NCBI RefSeq assembly: GCF_000757385.1
Contig: NZ_JRHH01000005.1
Location: 434,001 to 498,000 of the forward strand
Direction of reading: 5' to 3'
DNA length: 64,000 nucleotides
Source: Flavobacterium aquatile LMG 4008 = ATCC 11947
GTDB lineage: Bacteria > Bacteroidota > Bacteroidia > Flavobacteriales > Flavobacteriaceae
The notes beneath the pieces were generated by a model. It saw only the letters and a program-made list of their open reading frames with translations, ran no database searches and was not told where the DNA came from. The number at the start of each line of letters is the position of its first letter. Position 1 is the first letter of the stretch. Shown here piece by piece: positions 25,656 to 33,345 of this stretch. The position numbers and the translations under genes were made by a program.

Positions 25656-26951
25656 TTAACGAAGCGTTTTGAAGGCTGCTCTCAATTCACTAACAAAAAT
25701 TTGAGGTTGTTCCCAGGCTGCAAAGTGACCACCTTTTTCTACTTCATTAAAATAGATTAGATTTTTAAAAGCACGTCGTGCCCAACTTTCTGGCGAAGCA
25801 TATACGTCTTGAGGAAATGTTGTCACTGCAACAGGAATTGTAATTTTATCTGATTTCATTGAACCAGCACTAATAAGATTTATGTTTCGGTTTTCCCAAT
25901 AAATTCTAGAAGCAGAAGCAGCAGAACCTGTAAGCCAATAAAGCGAAATGTCATCTAATACATCGTCTTTTGTTGGTAATTGTGTTGAATCATTTCCGTA
26001 AGACCAATTTTCAAAACCTGGATGTAAGAAAATCCACGAAGCAAGACCTGCTGGTGAATCCGTCAATCCGTAACTTACTCCTTGTGGACGTGCTTCCATT
26101 GTTGATTTATAGATAAATCCGCCGCTTGTAATTGCTTTTCTTAATTGTTCAAATGCTGCACGTTCTTTGGCAGTAAATGTTTCTGGAATTACTCCAGTTC
26201 CTAAAGCCATTCCTGCTTCATTTGGTAAAGTTGCTGGTAAATTACTGTGAATTCCTAACAGTCCTTGTGGAGCAGTTAGTGCCATAGAATGAACAATTCC
26301 CGCACCCCAATCGCCACCTTGAGCAACATATTTTTTGTATCCTAAACGGTTCATAAGGACAACCCAAGCTTTTGCAATTCTATCATTATTCCAACCTTCT
26401 TCAGTTGGTTTCCCTGAAAATCCAAAACCAGGTAATGAAGGGATAATAACATCAAAAGCATCTTCTGCCATTCCACCATGGGCTGTCGGATTAGTTAAAG
26501 GATCTATAGTTCTTGTAAATTCAAATACTGAACCTGGCCAACCATGACTTAATAGTAATGGCATTGCATTTTTGTTTTTTGACTTAACGTGAATAAAATG
26601 AATATCAACGCCATCTATTTTAGTTATAAATTGAGGATACTTATTTAATTTAGCTTCGGCTTTTCTCCAGTCATAATTAGTACCCCAATACTTCACCAAT
26701 CCTTGCAATTTAGAAAGTTGTGCACCTTGAGATGCATCGATAACTGTTTCTTTATTAGGCCAATTTGTATTCAAAATGCGTTCACGGAAATCTTTCAAAT
26801 CTTCATTTGAAATAGCCACACGATAGGATCGAATAGTTTCATCATTTTTCATTTCTGTTTTTTGTGCTTTGCTTTGTGCAGATGCCACTGTTAACTGTAA
26901 AGCTAACAATCCAGTCCAGAATATGGACATTACTTTTAATGAGTTTTTCAT
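25656..26951 (-). CDS. Secreted epoxide hydrolase with EHN domain
   Basis: 431 residues: signal peptide (ending TVASAQ), an N-terminal epoxide hydrolase (EHN) domain (about residues 40-150; YRVAISNEDLKDFRERI), then alpha/beta hydrolase with HGWPGSVFEF, nucleophile Asp in AQGGDWGAG and catalytic His in KGGHFAAWEQP. This is the microsomal-EH/juvenile-hormone-EH type that opens epoxides to diols. Its export, shared with the cupin and the other hydrolase, suggests periplasmic detoxification of a hydrophobic electrophile. Confidence 0.9.
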   Translation of the reverse strand: MKNSLKVMSIFWTGLLALQLTVASAQSKAQKTEMKNDETIRSYRVAISNEDLKDFRERILNTNWPNKETVIDASQGAQLSKLQGLVKYWGTNYDWRKAEAKLNKYPQFITKIDGVDIHFIHVKSKNKNAMPLLLSHGWPGSVFEFTRTIDPLTNPTAHGGMAEDAFDVIIPSLPGFGFSGKPTEEGWNNDRIAKAWVVLMNRLGYKKYVAQGGDWGAGIVHSMALTAPQGLLGIHSNLPATLPNEAGMALGTGVIPETFTAKERAAFEQLRKAITSGGFIYKSTMEARPQGVSYGLTDSPAGLASWIFLHPGFENWSYGNDSTQLPTKDDVLDDISLYWLTGSAASASRIYWENRNINLISAGSMKSDKITIPVAVTTFPQDVYASPESWARRAFKNLIYFNEVEKGGHFAAWEQPQIFVSELRAAFKTLR

Positions 26952-27039
26952 TTTTGTTATTTTTTAATTTTTGTTTAAATTACTTTTTTAATGTTATTTA
27001 CTTTGAATTCTTTTGTTTATTCAAAGCTTAAAAAGAAGT

Positions 27040-27071
27040 CTACATGTGTGGCTATGAGATCACACATGTAG
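27040..27071 (-). terminator. Terminator after OsmC-2
   Basis: Perfect 11-bp stem CTACATGTGTG/CACACATGTAG, 10-nt loop. On the minus strand it is followed by ACTTCTTTTT. Confidence 0.72.
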
Positions 27072-27085
27072 TGGTCTTTAATTTC

Positions 27086-27505
27086 TTACAATAAATTGTA
27101 AACAGTTTTTACGTTACCTTTTGTAGCTTTAGAATAAGGACAAGTTAGTTGAGCAATTTCGATAATACTTTTCGAAATGTTAGAATCTAATCCTGGCAGG
27201 CTTATATTTAATCTAGCTTCTAAAGAATAACCAGACTCACTTACTACTAAGTCAACTTCGGTATTTACGTAATGATCTGCTGGTAATTTTACATTTAAAC
27301 TCTCTGCTGCTTTTCCCATTGCTCCAATAAAGCATGCTGACCATCCTGCTGCAAATAATTGTTCTGGATTAGTTCCTTCTCTATTACTTCCTGGAGTAGT
27401 AAGAATAATATCTAAATTTCCATCAGAGCTTTTAGATTTCCCTGTTCTTCCACCTGTTGTGTGCGTTATAGCTGTATAAAGCACTTTTTCATTTTTTGTT
27501 TCCAT
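27086..27505 (-). CDS. OsmC/Ohr family organic hydroperoxide peroxidase (copy 2)
   Basis: 139 residues, close paralogue of copy 1: NPEQLFAAGWSACFIGAMG and QLTCPYSKATKGN keep both active-site Cys. It stands alone between a terminator and its own promoter, which is the closest relative of the alpha/beta hydrolase promoter. It probably reduces organic hydroperoxides in the cytoplasm under the same signal. Confidence 0.9.
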   Translation of the reverse strand: METKNEKVLYTAITHTTGGRTGKSKSSDGNLDIILTTPGSNREGTNPEQLFAAGWSACFIGAMGKAAESLNVKLPADHYVNTEVDLVVSESGYSLEARLNISLPGLDSNISKSIIEIAQLTCPYSKATKGNVKTVYNLL

Positions 27506-27529
27506 TTTTATTTTTATTAAAATTTATGG

Positions 27530-27725
27530 TACAAAGGTATTTGTAGTGGACAAGTGGTACAATGAGAATATAGGTTAAACAGACGAAATTGAGTGTAAAA
27601 CAGACAATTCCTAACTTGAAATGTTTTAGGTTTTAAAATTTTTCTTTGTGTAGATAAAATTATTTTTGAACAAGAAGAATCGAATTTGAAAACGAATTGT
27701 AAAGATTTTTTAAAGAAAGTGTTTA
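27530..27725 (-). repeat. Paralogous intergenic block (copy 2; partner at 22049-22240)
   Basis: The homologous stretch covers the promoter, the tandem sites and about 110 bp upstream of them. The rest of the 359-bp gap holds the terminator at 27813-27845. Confidence 0.65.
27532..27609 (-). promoter_or_regulatory. OsmC-2 promoter with tandem AraC-type sites
   Basis: -7 box TACCTTTG (27532-27539), 20-bp spacer, TTG (27560-27562), plus-strand repeats AAACAGACGAAA (27577-27588) and AAACAGACAATT (27598-27609), 21 bp apart. Confidence 0.78.
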
Positions 27726-27812
27726 ACAATTTTTGGAGGATAATTTTTAATAGCGAATTGCCCTAAATTATTGTTTTTCATTCACAAAAGTTAGTTGATA
27801 AAAGAGGCTCAT

Positions 27813-27845
27813 AAAAAAAAGCCTGTTAATAAATCAGGCTTTTTT
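27813..27845 (-). terminator. Terminator of the nitronate monooxygenase operon
   Basis: AAAGCCTG/CAGGCTTT stem with a 9-nt loop, and A-run left and T-run right. It works in either direction; on the minus strand it ends the gene at 27865. Confidence 0.85.
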
Positions 27846-27864
27846 ATGATTTTATTGATTGTAT

Positions 27865-28950
27865 TTACTTTTTCAAATTATCGTAATAGAAGTTTGTTTC
27901 TTCGATCAAAGAGTACATTAATTCTTTAGCTTTATGGTGTTTTAAAATAGGTGCTATTTGTCCACCCCAGAACAATACCATATCCCATTTTTCTTGCTCA
28001 ATAGCCGATTTTCTTAGTGATGACATTAAAGTTGTTTGTAAAGGAAAAGGAAGGATGTTATATTTATTTCCAGAAATTTCCTCAGCAATTCTACTTGTAA
28101 TTCCTCTACCCAAACGTCCAGTATAGGCACGTGATAAAGTGGTGTATTTAGAAGCATCAGAAAAAAGCATTTGTCTATGTATTGGTAATGCATTTGATTC
28201 ATCACAAGCCAAGAATGCTGTTCCTATTTGCGCTGCACTTGCTCCTAAAGCTAAAGCAGCGGCAATTCCATTACCATTGGCGATTCCGCCAGCAGCAATA
28301 ATTGGTATTTTCACCTTTTCTTTAATCAATTGCAACAAAACAAATGAACCTGTAATAGATGATTCGGCACTTTTCAAAAATGAAGGTCGATGTCCACCAG
28401 CTTCAAAACCCGAAGCAATAATCATATCAACACCAGAATGCTCTAGAAAAATTGCCTCATCAAGTGTTGTTGCAGCGCCAATAGTAATTATGCCTCGCTT
28501 TCGGCAGGCATCTAAAATATATTCGTTAGGAACACCAAACATGAAACTGAATACTTTAGGTTTTATATCGAGTATAACTTCAACTTGATTTTCAAAACGG
28601 GTTTGAAATGGAGCAGGTTTTTCTGGAAATGGTAAACCTAACTCATCAAAATAAACCTGAAATATTTTTTTTGTTTTTTCAAATGCTACATCGCTTACGC
28701 CTTCAATTGGTGCATCGGTATCAGATACCCAAAGATTGATGTTATATGGTTTGTCTGTTTTTGCAATTATTTGTTTATTGACATCAAATATTTCTTGTGG
28801 ACTCATTGTATAAGCACCATATCCTCCTAAACCTCCAGCATTAGAAACTGTTGCAACTAATTCAACTGTGGATAAATTACCTCCAAATGGTCCTTGTAAA
28901 ATGGGATAATCAATGCCTAATACTTCTGTTGCTTTTGTTTGATACCACAT
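27865..28950 (-). CDS. Nitronate monooxygenase (2-nitropropane dioxygenase family)
   Basis: 361 residues: N-terminal IDYPILQGPFGG, FMN-site GLGGYGA, catalytic-region GFEAGGHRPSF and phosphate loop PIIAAGGIANG followed by ALGASAAQIGTAFL. These FMN enzymes oxidise alkyl nitronates such as toxic propionate-3-nitronate. Class assignment is by motif; a related quinone reductase activity is possible. It lies 11 bp after the NTF2-like gene and is probably co-transcribed from the Crp-type promoter at 29467. Confidence 0.88.
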   Translation of the reverse strand: MWYQTKATEVLGIDYPILQGPFGGNLSTVELVATVSNAGGLGGYGAYTMSPQEIFDVNKQIIAKTDKPYNINLWVSDTDAPIEGVSDVAFEKTKKIFQVYFDELGLPFPEKPAPFQTRFENQVEVILDIKPKVFSFMFGVPNEYILDACRKRGIITIGAATTLDEAIFLEHSGVDMIIASGFEAGGHRPSFLKSAESSITGSFVLLQLIKEKVKIPIIAAGGIANGNGIAAALALGASAAQIGTAFLACDESNALPIHRQMLFSDASKYTTLSRAYTGRLGRGITSRIAEEISGNKYNILPFPLQTTLMSSLRKSAIEQEKWDMVLFWGGQIAPILKHHKAKELMYSLIEETNFYYDNLKK

Positions 28951-28961
28951 AACTTTATAAT

Positions 28962-29441
28962 TTATTGGTTAGTGTCAGTTAACATTTTATTTACAATAAG
29001 CCATTTATCATTAATTTTATGAAATGATAAGATATCGTGATAAATAAAGTCATACATGGTAACTTTAACTTCAGCTACAGCAATAGAGTTTATTATATGT
29101 AAAGATAAAATTTCTCCTTTAAATGGCCTACCAGAATCCTTAGGATTTTGACGATTTTTAACACCATCTAAATATTGATCAAGTGTTTTAGCATATGGAA
29201 CACCTTTAATATCGCCAAAAAGCAAAGTGTCGTGATGGAATATAGTTGCTAATAAATCTATATTTCCCTCATAAAGTCCTTTAAAATAATTATTTTCTAA
29301 GGCAGTTCTAATCATTAAAATATCATTTTTATTTTCCATTTTTTCTAAATTTTGTGCCTTCATACCTTGTAAATTAGAGAGCATGAAAACGGTTACTAAT
29401 ATTATTTTTTGTACTAACTCGTTAAAAATTTGTGGTTTCAT
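28962..29441 (-). CDS. Secreted NTF2-like (SnoaL/lumazine-binding-like) protein
   Basis: 159 residues from the ATG at 29441; the longer frame would start with GTG at the predicted transcription start. Signal peptide ends MKAQ. The core (IRTALENNYFKGLYEGNIDLL, HHDTLLFGD, ...DKWLIVNKML) is the NTF2-like fold of the Lumazine_bd_2 type, a barrel used for small-molecule binding or isomerisation. It is the first gene after a Crp box and leads into the nitronate monooxygenase gene. Confidence 0.78.
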   Translation of the reverse strand: MKPQIFNELVQKIILVTVFMLSNLQGMKAQNLEKMENKNDILMIRTALENNYFKGLYEGNIDLLATIFHHDTLLFGDIKGVPYAKTLDQYLDGVKNRQNPKDSGRPFKGEILSLHIINSIAVAEVKVTMYDFIYHDILSFHKINDKWLIVNKMLTDTNQ

Positions 29442-29466
29442 TTTATTTTCTTTTATAATCACACTA

Positions 29467-29512
29467 CAAATTTCACAAGAAATAGTTAAGAATCTATGTG
29501 ACCTAAATCACA
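29467..29512 (-). promoter_or_regulatory. Class II Crp-type promoter of the NTF2-like/NMO operon
   Basis: Dyad TGTGACCTAAATCACA (29497-29512) lies 23 bp from a degenerate -7 box (GAAATTTG on the minus strand, 29467-29474). The dyad centre is then about 41.5 bp before the expected start. A near-identical unit is at 31635-31680. Confidence 0.75.
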
Positions 29513-29527
29513 TTTGAAATGGAAGGT

Positions 29528-30019
29528 TTATTTAGATTTAAACCTTGGGTCAAATTGTTTGTCGAGATAGTCTAAACCAAGCGGACCAATAGCATAAACT
29601 TGAGTTACATATTCACCAGATTTAGCCAAGTGGAAATGTGGTGTGTTTCCTGGTAAAATTATTACAGATCCTGGAGCATACACTTTCAATTTAGTTTCAT
29701 CAAATTCAGTCCCGATTCCTATATAAAACACACCTGAGATTACAGTATATATTCTATCTTCAGGATGGGAGTGAGGCATTATTTTTTCACCATTTGGAAC
29801 TTTTACGCGAACAATAAATGGTTCTGTTTTTGATGGGTTTCCAACCAAGATAGCCAGTTTTACTTTTTCAGGAAAAGCAGGAAAAGAATTCCATACTATA
29901 TTTTCAGAATTGATAGAATTAAAGGTTTTTGGACTTAGACCTTGTGCTGAACTTCTATCAGTGAAACTAAAAATAAGGAATACGATTAGTAAGTTATTAA
30001 ATACTATTTTTGATTTCAT
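29528..30019 (-). CDS. Secreted cupin domain protein
   Basis: 163 residues with signal peptide (ending SSAQ) and cupin motifs MPHSHPEDRIYTVISG and ILPGNTPHFHLA, i.e. His, His, Glu/Asp and His ligands. It seems exported like the cupin at 25230 but is only distantly related to it. It lies 87 bp after the SDR gene, with a strong terminator between, so it is an independent unit. Confidence 0.78.
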   Translation of the reverse strand: MKSKIVFNNLLIVFLIFSFTDRSSAQGLSPKTFNSINSENIVWNSFPAFPEKVKLAILVGNPSKTEPFIVRVKVPNGEKIMPHSHPEDRIYTVISGVFYIGIGTEFDETKLKVYAPGSVIILPGNTPHFHLAKSGEYVTQVYAIGPLGLDYLDKQFDPRFKSK

Positions 30020-30044
30020 AATAAATGAATTTTGTTTGTTAAAA

Positions 30045-30089
30045 AAAAGATTTGGTATAGTTTTTTTTCAAACCATACCAAATCTTTTA
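30045..30089 (-). terminator. Terminator of the YceI-tautomerase-SDR operon
   Basis: AAAAGATTTGGTAT (30045-30058) pairs with ATACCAAATCTTTT (30076-30089). On the minus strand it ends in eight T. Confidence 0.88.
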
Positions 30090-30106
30090 ATTGAATTATG
30101 GTTTAA

Positions 30107-30841
30107 TTAATTTAGATTATGTCCAGATCCTTTACCGCCATCAACATTAATAATTGACCCAGTAATAAAATTACTTTTTGCAACAGTATAAACCATTTCG
30201 GCAACATCTTCTATTTCACCAACTCTATTTAATAAATGCAAACCAGCACTTAAATCTGCTTTGTCTCCATGCATTGGAGTACGAATTACTCCAGGTGCAA
30301 CAGTATTTACACGAATGTTTTGTTTTCCAAATTCGGCAGCTAATTGAATAGTTAAAGCATGAATTGCGCCTTTACTTGATATTGCAGCACTTGCTGGCCA
30401 TCCGCCTAATCCATGACTTACTAATGGAGTTCCAATATTTATAACTACACCACCTTTTTGATTTAGCATTTGCGGAATAACTGTTTGCGTAGTGAAATAA
30501 GTACCTTTTAAATTAGTAGTTAAAAACTTATCAAGATAAGCCTCGTCAACCTCTAAAAATGGTCTGCTATCAAATATACCAGCATTGTTTACAAGCACAT
30601 CTACCGAACCAAATTTTTCAATTGCTGTAGCAACTAATTGTTCACCAGTACTTTTTTTACTCACATCTCCAACTACCATAGCCAAGTTGCTACCTGCACC
30701 AAACTCATTATAAGTATTCTCTAGTGATTCGGCAGTAAATGAATTCATTACTACATTATCACCTCTGTCTAAAAAGTATTTTGCTATTCCTTTTCCAATT
30801 CCCGATGCTGCACCGGTAACGATTATTGTTTGTTTTTTCAT
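30107..30841 (-). CDS. SDR family protein lacking the catalytic tyrosine
   Basis: 244 residues with the nucleotide motif TGAASGIGKGI, NNAGIF and the C-terminal NVDGG signature of FabG-like SDRs. At the active site the usual YxxxK is ASAAISSKG, i.e. Ala replaces Tyr while Lys remains, and the Ser region reads NIGTPLVSHG. It may be a non-catalytic or atypical SDR. It is the last gene of the YceI-tautomerase-SDR operon, 7 bp after the tautomerase gene. Confidence 0.85.
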   Translation of the reverse strand: MKKQTIIVTGAASGIGKGIAKYFLDRGDNVVMNSFTAESLENTYNEFGAGSNLAMVVGDVSKKSTGEQLVATAIEKFGSVDVLVNNAGIFDSRPFLEVDEAYLDKFLTTNLKGTYFTTQTVIPQMLNQKGGVVINIGTPLVSHGLGGWPASAAISSKGAIHALTIQLAAEFGKQNIRVNTVAPGVIRTPMHGDKADLSAGLHLLNRVGEIEDVAEMVYTVAKSNFITGSIINVDGGKGSGHNLN

Positions 30842-30847
30842 AATTAC

Positions 30848-31066
30848 TTATTTTTTATTGGCTGTAATGCCTTTTTCTCTTAATACTGAAACTTGTTCTC
30901 CTCCGTGACCCCAATCGTCTAGATTAATTTCTTGTATAACAATGTGAGTTAGTTGCGGATCTTTATTTAATACTTCTGTAATCAGGTTGGTAACTCCACT
31001 GATTAATTGCTGTTTTTGCTCGCGAGTAACGCCTTCACGAGTCAGTTCTATTTTTACAAATGGCAT
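30848..31066 (-). CDS. 4-oxalocrotonate tautomerase family protein
   Basis: 72 residues from the ATG at 31066, giving MPFVKIELTREGVTREQK: after Met removal Pro-1 is the catalytic base of this superfamily, which fixes the start. The longer frame starts with TTG at 31090 and would hide Pro. The later motifs THIVIQEINLDDWGHGG resemble the YusQ/PptA-like group. It isomerises or hydrates enol/dienol compounds in the cytoplasm. The start lies 4 bp after the YceI stop. Confidence 0.85.
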   Translation of the reverse strand: MPFVKIELTREGVTREQKQQLISGVTNLITEVLNKDPQLTHIVIQEINLDDWGHGGEQVSVLREKGITANKK

Positions 31067-31070
31067 AACT

Positions 31071-31607
31071 TTAGTTTTTAAGGTTTGCAATTACATTTAC
31101 ATTAAGTTCAAAATCGTTATAGATTAGCGTATCTCCTAAATCTTTAAAGAAATTGCCTGAACGAAATTTAATGTCATACTTAGTACGGTCAACAATTAGT
31201 TTTCCTACTAAATTTAAAGAATCGTTACTGGTAGTTATTGTTGCATCAAAACTAGCAGCATGGGTAATACCTTTAATGGTTAAGTTTCCATTAATACGGT
31301 ATTGATTACCTGATTGTAATTCTACAGACACGAAATCAAATGCAGCAGTTGGGTATTTTTCAATTGAGAAAAAATCATCTGAAGCAAGATGACCTGCAAA
31401 TTGAGTGTTTGTAGCCGAATCGGTTACATCTAATATAACAAGTGAAGCCATATCAATGATAACTTGACCACTTGTTATTTGTCCATCATTTAGAAGGAAA
31501 TTACCTTCTTTTACATCAATAGTTCCGTTATGAGCTCCGGTAACTTTTCTTCCAATCCAATCGATGTTACTTAATTTACTATCGATTTTAAATTTTTTTG
31601 TTTCCAT
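31071..31607 (-). CDS. YceI family lipocalin-like isoprenoid-binding protein
   Basis: 178 residues with YceI features: SNIDWIGRKVTGAHNGTIDVKEG, GHLASDDFFSIEKYPTAAFDF, GITHAASFDATI. YceI proteins form a lipocalin-like barrel that binds polyisoprenoid quinones or similar lipids. This one lacks a signal peptide, so it is cytoplasmic or peripheral. It is the first gene of an operon with the tautomerase and the SDR, under a Crp-type promoter. Confidence 0.87.
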   Translation of the reverse strand: METKKFKIDSKLSNIDWIGRKVTGAHNGTIDVKEGNFLLNDGQITSGQVIIDMASLVILDVTDSATNTQFAGHLASDDFFSIEKYPTAAFDFVSVELQSGNQYRINGNLTIKGITHAASFDATITTSNDSLNLVGKLIVDRTKYDIKFRSGNFFKDLGDTLIYNDFELNVNVIANLKN

Positions 31608-31634
31608 TTTTTTATTTTATTAAAAATTATGGTA

Positions 31635-31680
31635 CAAAGGAAAGATAGAAATTAAAGTTGCTTACGTGACCTACATCACA
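31635..31680 (-). promoter_or_regulatory. Class II Crp-type promoter of the YceI operon
   Basis: Dyad CGTGACCTACATCACA (31665-31680) lies 23 bp from TTCCTTTG (31635-31642). It matches the site at 29497 in 14 of 16 positions, with identical spacing. Confidence 0.77.
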
Positions 31681-31694
31681 TTCTAAAAAACAGC

Positions 31695-32270
31695 TTAATG
31701 TGAAGAATAAAGTCTGCTTAATGTTTCTCTTGAAACTCCTAGATATGCGGCGATTAAATGTTTAGGAACAAGATTATATAATTGAGGATATAAGGCTAAT
31801 AATTCTTCATACCGTTTTTTAGCATCATTATTCATAAAGGAAAGTAATCTTTTTTGAGAAGCAACATAGCCTTTATTTGTTCTCCATCTAAAAAAATGCT
31901 CAATTTGATGTATTTCACTACATATTTTTTCTCGATCTTTATTAGAAATGCAAAGAACTTCTGCATCTGTAATACAATCTACATTTATGGTTGCTTTAGT
32001 ATCATTATAAAGCGCATTATAATCTGAAGTCCACCAAGTAGGCATCGAAAATTGAAGAATATACATCTTAATTTCGTCGTTTATAAAAAAGGTTTTCAAG
32101 CATCCTGACACAACAAAATACTCACAATCAACTTGATCTCCTTCTGAGATTATTACTTGTCCTTTTTTAAAAGTTAAGGGTTTGAAATGCGAAAAAACAT
32201 ATTCAAACTGTTCATCTGATAATAAAACGATTTTAGAGATATATTGTCGTAATATTTCTTTGGCTTCCAT
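31695..32270 (-). CDS. Crp/Fnr family transcriptional regulator
   Basis: 191 residues: an N-terminal cyclic-nucleotide-binding-like beta-barrel (about 10-120; GQVIISEGDQVDCEYFVVSG) and a C-terminal HTH (AAYLGVSRETLSRLYSSH). The recognition helix has RETLSR, the same Arg-Glu...Arg contact pattern by which E. coli CRP reads TGTGA, and TGTGA/CGTGA dyads occur at two nearby promoters. The barrel lacks Cys ligands for an Fe-S cluster. It lies immediately upstream of the YceI promoter. Confidence 0.88.
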   Translation of the reverse strand: MEAKEILRQYISKIVLLSDEQFEYVFSHFKPLTFKKGQVIISEGDQVDCEYFVVSGCLKTFFINDEIKMYILQFSMPTWWTSDYNALYNDTKATINVDCITDAEVLCISNKDREKICSEIHQIEHFFRWRTNKGYVASQKRLLSFMNNDAKKRYEELLALYPQLYNLVPKHLIAAYLGVSRETLSRLYSSH

Positions 32271-32424
32271 TATATAATAAGTTAAGTTTAGTAGCCAACA
32301 TAATCTTCAAAATACTAAAATCTTGATTGGTATGGAAAGATATAGACTATTGACTTGGTATAGTAAAATTACAAAATTTAATAAAAGATATTAGAAATGG
32401 ACACTAAAAAGGTGAAAATTAGAT

Positions 32425-32469
32425 AAATAAAAAATCGCAACTATCTGATTTATTGATAATTGCGATTTT
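32425..32469 (-). terminator. Terminator of the tRNA-Arg gene
   Basis: AAAATCGCAA (32431-32440) pairs with TTGCGATTTT (32460-32469). On the minus strand it ends in TTTTTTATTTAT. Confidence 0.75.
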
Positions 32470-32475
32470 ATTTAG

Positions 32476-32549
32476 TGACCTCGACTGGATTCAAACCAGT
32501 AACCTTCTGAGCCGTAATCAGATGCGCTATTCAGTTGCGCCACGAGGCC
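32476..32549 (-). tRNA. tRNA-Arg (anticodon ACG)
   Basis: A 74-nt cloverleaf. The 7-bp acceptor stem GGCCTCG/CGAGGTC (with one G-T), anticodon loop TTACGGC between TCTGA and TCAGA, and a T-arm with GGTTTGAATCC are all visible. No CCA is encoded. The ACG anticodon (A34 to inosine) reads CGN Arg codons. Confidence 0.93.
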
Positions 32550-32620
32550 TTTTTTGTGGGTGCAAATATAAGTATAAATGTGTAACTTGCAAATCTAATC
32601 GACTATAAAATTTAAAAAAT

Positions 32621-33133
32621 ATGCCACTTAAAAAGTACATCCGTGATATTCAGGATTTTCCAAAACCAGGAATTGGTTTTAAAGACATCACTCCGCTACT
32701 ATTAAACCCAATTGCAAGGAAAGAAACGTTGCATTTACTGATTTCAAACTTAAAAGACAAACAAATTAATAAAGTGATTGGAGTGGAAAGTCGTGGCTTT
32801 TTCTTCGGAATTTTAATTGCTGAAGAATTGAATGCCGGATTTATTCCAGTTCGTAAACCTAAAAAACTTCCTTTTGATACTATTTCTGCTTCATATGATT
32901 TAGAATACGGAACTGATACTCTAGAAATTCACATTGATGCAATTCAAAAAGGAGATAAAGTCTTAATTCACGATGATGTTTTGGCAACTGGTGGAACAGC
33001 AAAAGCGGTCTGCGAATTGGTAGAACGTCTAGGTGGCGAAATTGTGCAGTGTAATTTTTTAATGGAATTGTCGTTTTTAAACGGACGCGAAAAAATTGCA
33101 GGAAAACCGATTTTTTCAGCAATTACCTATTAA
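32621..33133 (+). CDS. apt: Adenine phosphoribosyltransferase
   Basis: 170 residues, complete. N-terminal IRDIQDFPKPGIGFKDITPLL, GVESRGFFFG, RKPKKLP, and the PRPP-binding loop VLIHDDVLATGGTA are diagnostic. It converts adenine and PRPP to AMP in purine salvage. The stop codon overlaps by 3 bp the stop codon of the mini-gene on the other strand. Confidence 0.96.
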   Translation: MPLKKYIRDIQDFPKPGIGFKDITPLLLNPIARKETLHLLISNLKDKQINKVIGVESRGFFFGILIAEELNAGFIPVRKPKKLPFDTISASYDLEYGTDTLEIHIDAIQKGDKVLIHDDVLATGGTAKAVCELVERLGGEIVQCNFLMELSFLNGREKIAGKPIFSAITY

Positions 33134-33270
33134 TCTAAAGCGCGAGTTGTTACATAATAGCGATATCCAATTAGCGCTATTTGCCATTTTTTTGCTTTAG
33201 CCAAATCCAATCGTTGCTTGGTGAAGCTAGGTAAAATGAGTTTGTTTATTTTAGCTAAAATTTTATACAT
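33130..33270 (-). CDS. Conserved basic mini-protein (46 aa), tail-to-tail with apt
   Basis: An ATG frame of 46 residues starting MYKILAKINKLILPSFT and ending YRYYVTTRALD. It is basic, with a hydrophobic stretch WQIALIGYRYYV. I recall similar short proteins of this pattern next to flavobacterial genes, but cannot confirm it here. The tight tail overlap with apt (33130-33133) and lack of other content support it. Function unknown. Confidence 0.68.
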   Translation of the reverse strand: MYKILAKINKLILPSFTKQRLDLAKAKKWQIALIGYRYYVTTRALD

Positions 33271-33294
33271 AAAATAATTATTTCTACAAAAGTA

Positions 33295-33325
33295 AAAAAG
33301 ACCACTCAATTAGAATGGTCTTTTT
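33295..33325. terminator. Bidirectional terminator
   Basis: AAAAAGACCA (33295-33304) pairs with TGGTCTTTTT (33316-33325). It ends the secreted coiled-coil gene on the minus strand. The 46-residue gene starts 25 bp away. Confidence 0.82.
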
Positions 33326-33345
33326 ATTTTAATTATATCTGATTT

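Noticed and set aside
27517..27729. 70-codon minus-strand frame upstream of OsmC-2
   Set aside because: It lies across the promoter and tandem operator; the paralogous block at 22049 does not keep the frame.
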